Shown one piece after another: positions 30,407 to 31,741 of a stretch of DNA of 31,741 nt. This stretch comes from Corynebacterium sp. (GTDB taxonomy: Bacteria > Actinomycetota > Actinomycetes > Mycobacteriales > Mycobacteriaceae), in the NCBI GenBank assembly GCA_030450335.1, contig JAKDIS010000016.1, positions 1 through 31,741 on the forward strand. Direction: 5' to 3'. Within the stretch, counting starts at the first letter, position 1, and each line of letters begins with the position of its first letter. The notes under the pieces were generated by a model, which saw only the letters and a program-made list of their open reading frames with translations, was not told where the DNA came from and did no database searches. Position numbers and translations under genes: made by a program.

Positions 30407-31741
30407 ATGCGTAGAGCGCAGGGCCATCCACCGGTCCGCCGGGACGCCTTCACCGCACAGGTGCCGCGTCCCCTCCGAACCGCCGGCCACGACACCGGTC
30501 ACAGTACGGGGCACGACGCCCGCCACCCGTGGTGGAAGGTCATGTGCCTGTCCGGCGTCGACTACTTCTCCACCCTCGGTTACCAGCCGGGCATCGCCGT
30601 CGCCGCGGCCGGTGCCCTGGCCCCCGTGGCCACCCTGGTCCTGGTGGCGGTGACGCTGCTGGGGGCGGTTCCGGTCTACCGGCGTATCGCCGCCGAGTCG
30701 CCGGACGGTCTGGGCTCGGTCGGCATGCTCGCCGCCATGGTCCGCGGCTGGCGCGGGAAACTCCTGGTCCTCGTGCTGCTCGGCTTCGCCGCCTGCGACT
30801 TCATGATCACGGTCACGCTGTCCGCCTCGGACGCGGCGGCCCACCTGCTCAGCTCCTCGACCAGCCCCTTCCTCCTGCCCGTCACCCTCGTACTCGTCGG
30901 CCTGCTCGCCGCGGTGTTCCTCAAGGGTTTCACCGAGGCCGTGCGGGTCTCCGTGGTGCTGGTGGGTGTCTACCTGGCACTGACCACCGCGGTGGTCGTC
31001 GCCGGACTGTGGCGCATCCTCACCGAACCGGGCCACGTGGCCGACTGGACGGCCGCACTGTCCAGCCAGCATTCGAGCGTGTGGGCCATGGCCGCCGTGG
31101 CGGTGCTGGTCTTCCCGAAGCTGGCGCTCGGACTGTCGGGGTTCGAGACCGGGGTGTCGGTGATGCCGCTGATCCGCCCGGGCCCCGGAACGGATCCTGG
31201 AACCGAGATCACCGCTACCGCGGCACGTGACTCCCGCATCCGCGGGGGACGCCGCCTCGTGCTGGTCAGCGCGCTGGTGATGAGCGCCTTCCTCGTGGCG
31301 TCCTCCCTGTGTGTGACGATGCTGGTTCCCGCCGGGCAGCTGGCGTCCGGCGGTGAGGCCAACGGCCGCGCCCTGGCGTGGCTGGCGCACGAGCAGTTCG
31401 GGCCCGTCGTCGGCAACCTCTACGACGCCTCCACCATCGCGGTGCTGTGGTTCGACGGTGCCTCGGCGATGGCCGGGATGCTCGCGCTGATCCCGCGCTA
31501 CCTGCCCGCCTACGGCATGGCGCCGTCGTGGGCGCGACGCTCGCGTCCGATGGTGGTGGTGCTGACCGGCGTGGCGGTGCTGCTCGTGCTTCTCTTCCGC
31601 GCCGACGTGGACGCCCAGTCCGGCGCCTACGCCACCGGTGTGCTGGTCCTGCTGTTCTCCGGGGCGTCGGCGGTGACGCTGCACACGAGACACCGTGGCA
31701 CACGTCGGGCGACCATCCTGTTCGCCCTGGTCACGCTGGTG
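30407..31741 (+). CDS. APC-superfamily amino-acid-permease-like transporter, 3' end cut by the window
   Basis: The first 445 residues of a multi-helix transporter; the frame is open to the right edge. After a polar, His-rich N-terminal tail (about 44 residues) comes WWKVMCLSGVDYFSTLGYQPGIA, the start of an actinobacterial group of APC permeases that are typically 600-700 residues long. Then ESPDGLGSVGMLAAM, GKLLVLVLLGFAACDFMITVTLSASDAAAHL and at least eight more hydrophobic helices follow. The substrate is unknown; amino acids or related metabolites are the family guess. ATG 30407 is supported by a well-placed leaderless promoter. It follows lsr2 by 63 bases but has its own promoter. Confidence 0.88.
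   Translation, partial: MRRAQGHPPVRRDAFTAQVPRPLRTAGHDTGHSTGHDARHPWWKVMCLSGVDYFSTLGYQPGIAVAAAGALAPVATLVLVAVTLLGAVPVYRRIAAESPDGLGSVGMLAAMVRGWRGKLLVLVLLGFAACDFMITVTLSASDAAAHLLSSSTSPFLLPVTLVLVGLLAAVFLKGFTEAVRVSVVLVGVYLALTTAVVVAGLWRILTEPGHVADWTAALSSQHSSVWAMAAVAVLVFPKLALGLSGFETGVSVMPLIRPGPGTDPGTEITATAARDSRIRGGRRLVLVSALVMSAFLVASSLCVTMLVPAGQLASGGEANGRALAWLAHEQFGPVVGNLYDASTIAVLWFDGASAMAGMLALIPRYLPAYGMAPSWARRSRPMVVVLTGVAVLLVLLFRADVDAQSGAYATGVLVLLFSGASAVTLHTRHRGTRRATILFALVTLV

Overview
The window looks like chromosome from a high-GC member of the Mycobacteriales, most likely a Corynebacterium. The basis is the arabinogalactan genes (DprE1, DprE2, GlfT1, an Rv3789-like GtrA protein), an Lsr2-type nucleoid protein, ATGA/GTGA gene overlaps, and several apparently leaderless promoters. 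The species cannot be fixed from sequence alone. No rRNA, tRNA or CRISPR array was seen. Two genes run off the edges: an acyl-CoA synthetase on the left and an APC-type permease on the right.

Layout. (1) 1-5244: acyl-CoA synthetase, SDR dehydrogenase, thiolase and a TetR regulator, followed 5 bases later by a secreted lipase. This reads as a fatty-acid or acyl-CoA degradation unit. (2) 5252-9032: copper efflux (CopA ATPase and CopZ chaperone, minus strand) behind a CsoR-like palindrome, with a divergent Old Yellow Enzyme. (3) 9164-11347: DprE2 and DprE1, which make the arabinose donor DPA. (4) 11397-17350: five genes of unknown function, including a 1056-residue helical-repeat protein. (5) 17453-18543: two overlapping GtrA-family membrane proteins, the second very like mycobacterial Rv3789. 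(6) 18544-21521: an accessory patch with lower GC at its left end, holding a tiny ORF, a SUKH (SMI1/KNR4) immunity-type protein, a YbjN-domain protein and a lipoprotein. (7) 21610-22542: GlfT1 galactofuranosyltransferase. (8) 22669-28777: a lipid-modification operon of an FAD oxidoreductase fused to DUF1365, two cyclopropane-synthase-type methyltransferases and a DUF1295 membrane reductase, ending against a convergent MarR regulator. (9) 28802-29971: a broken IS630-type transposase and structured, repeat-containing DNA upstream of lsr2. (10) lsr2 and the start of an amino-acid-permease-like gene.

How the parts relate. Regions 3, 5 and 7 serve arabinogalactan assembly: donor synthesis, a polyprenyl-linked membrane step and galactan priming. 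They are separated by unknown and accessory genes. Region 8 matches the mycobacterial Rv0449c-Rv0446c block gene for gene, but the first two genes are fused, the methyltransferase is duplicated, no sigma factor is adjacent, and a MarR protein sits at the end. This operon and the SUKH patch are the two places most likely to hold undescribed biology.
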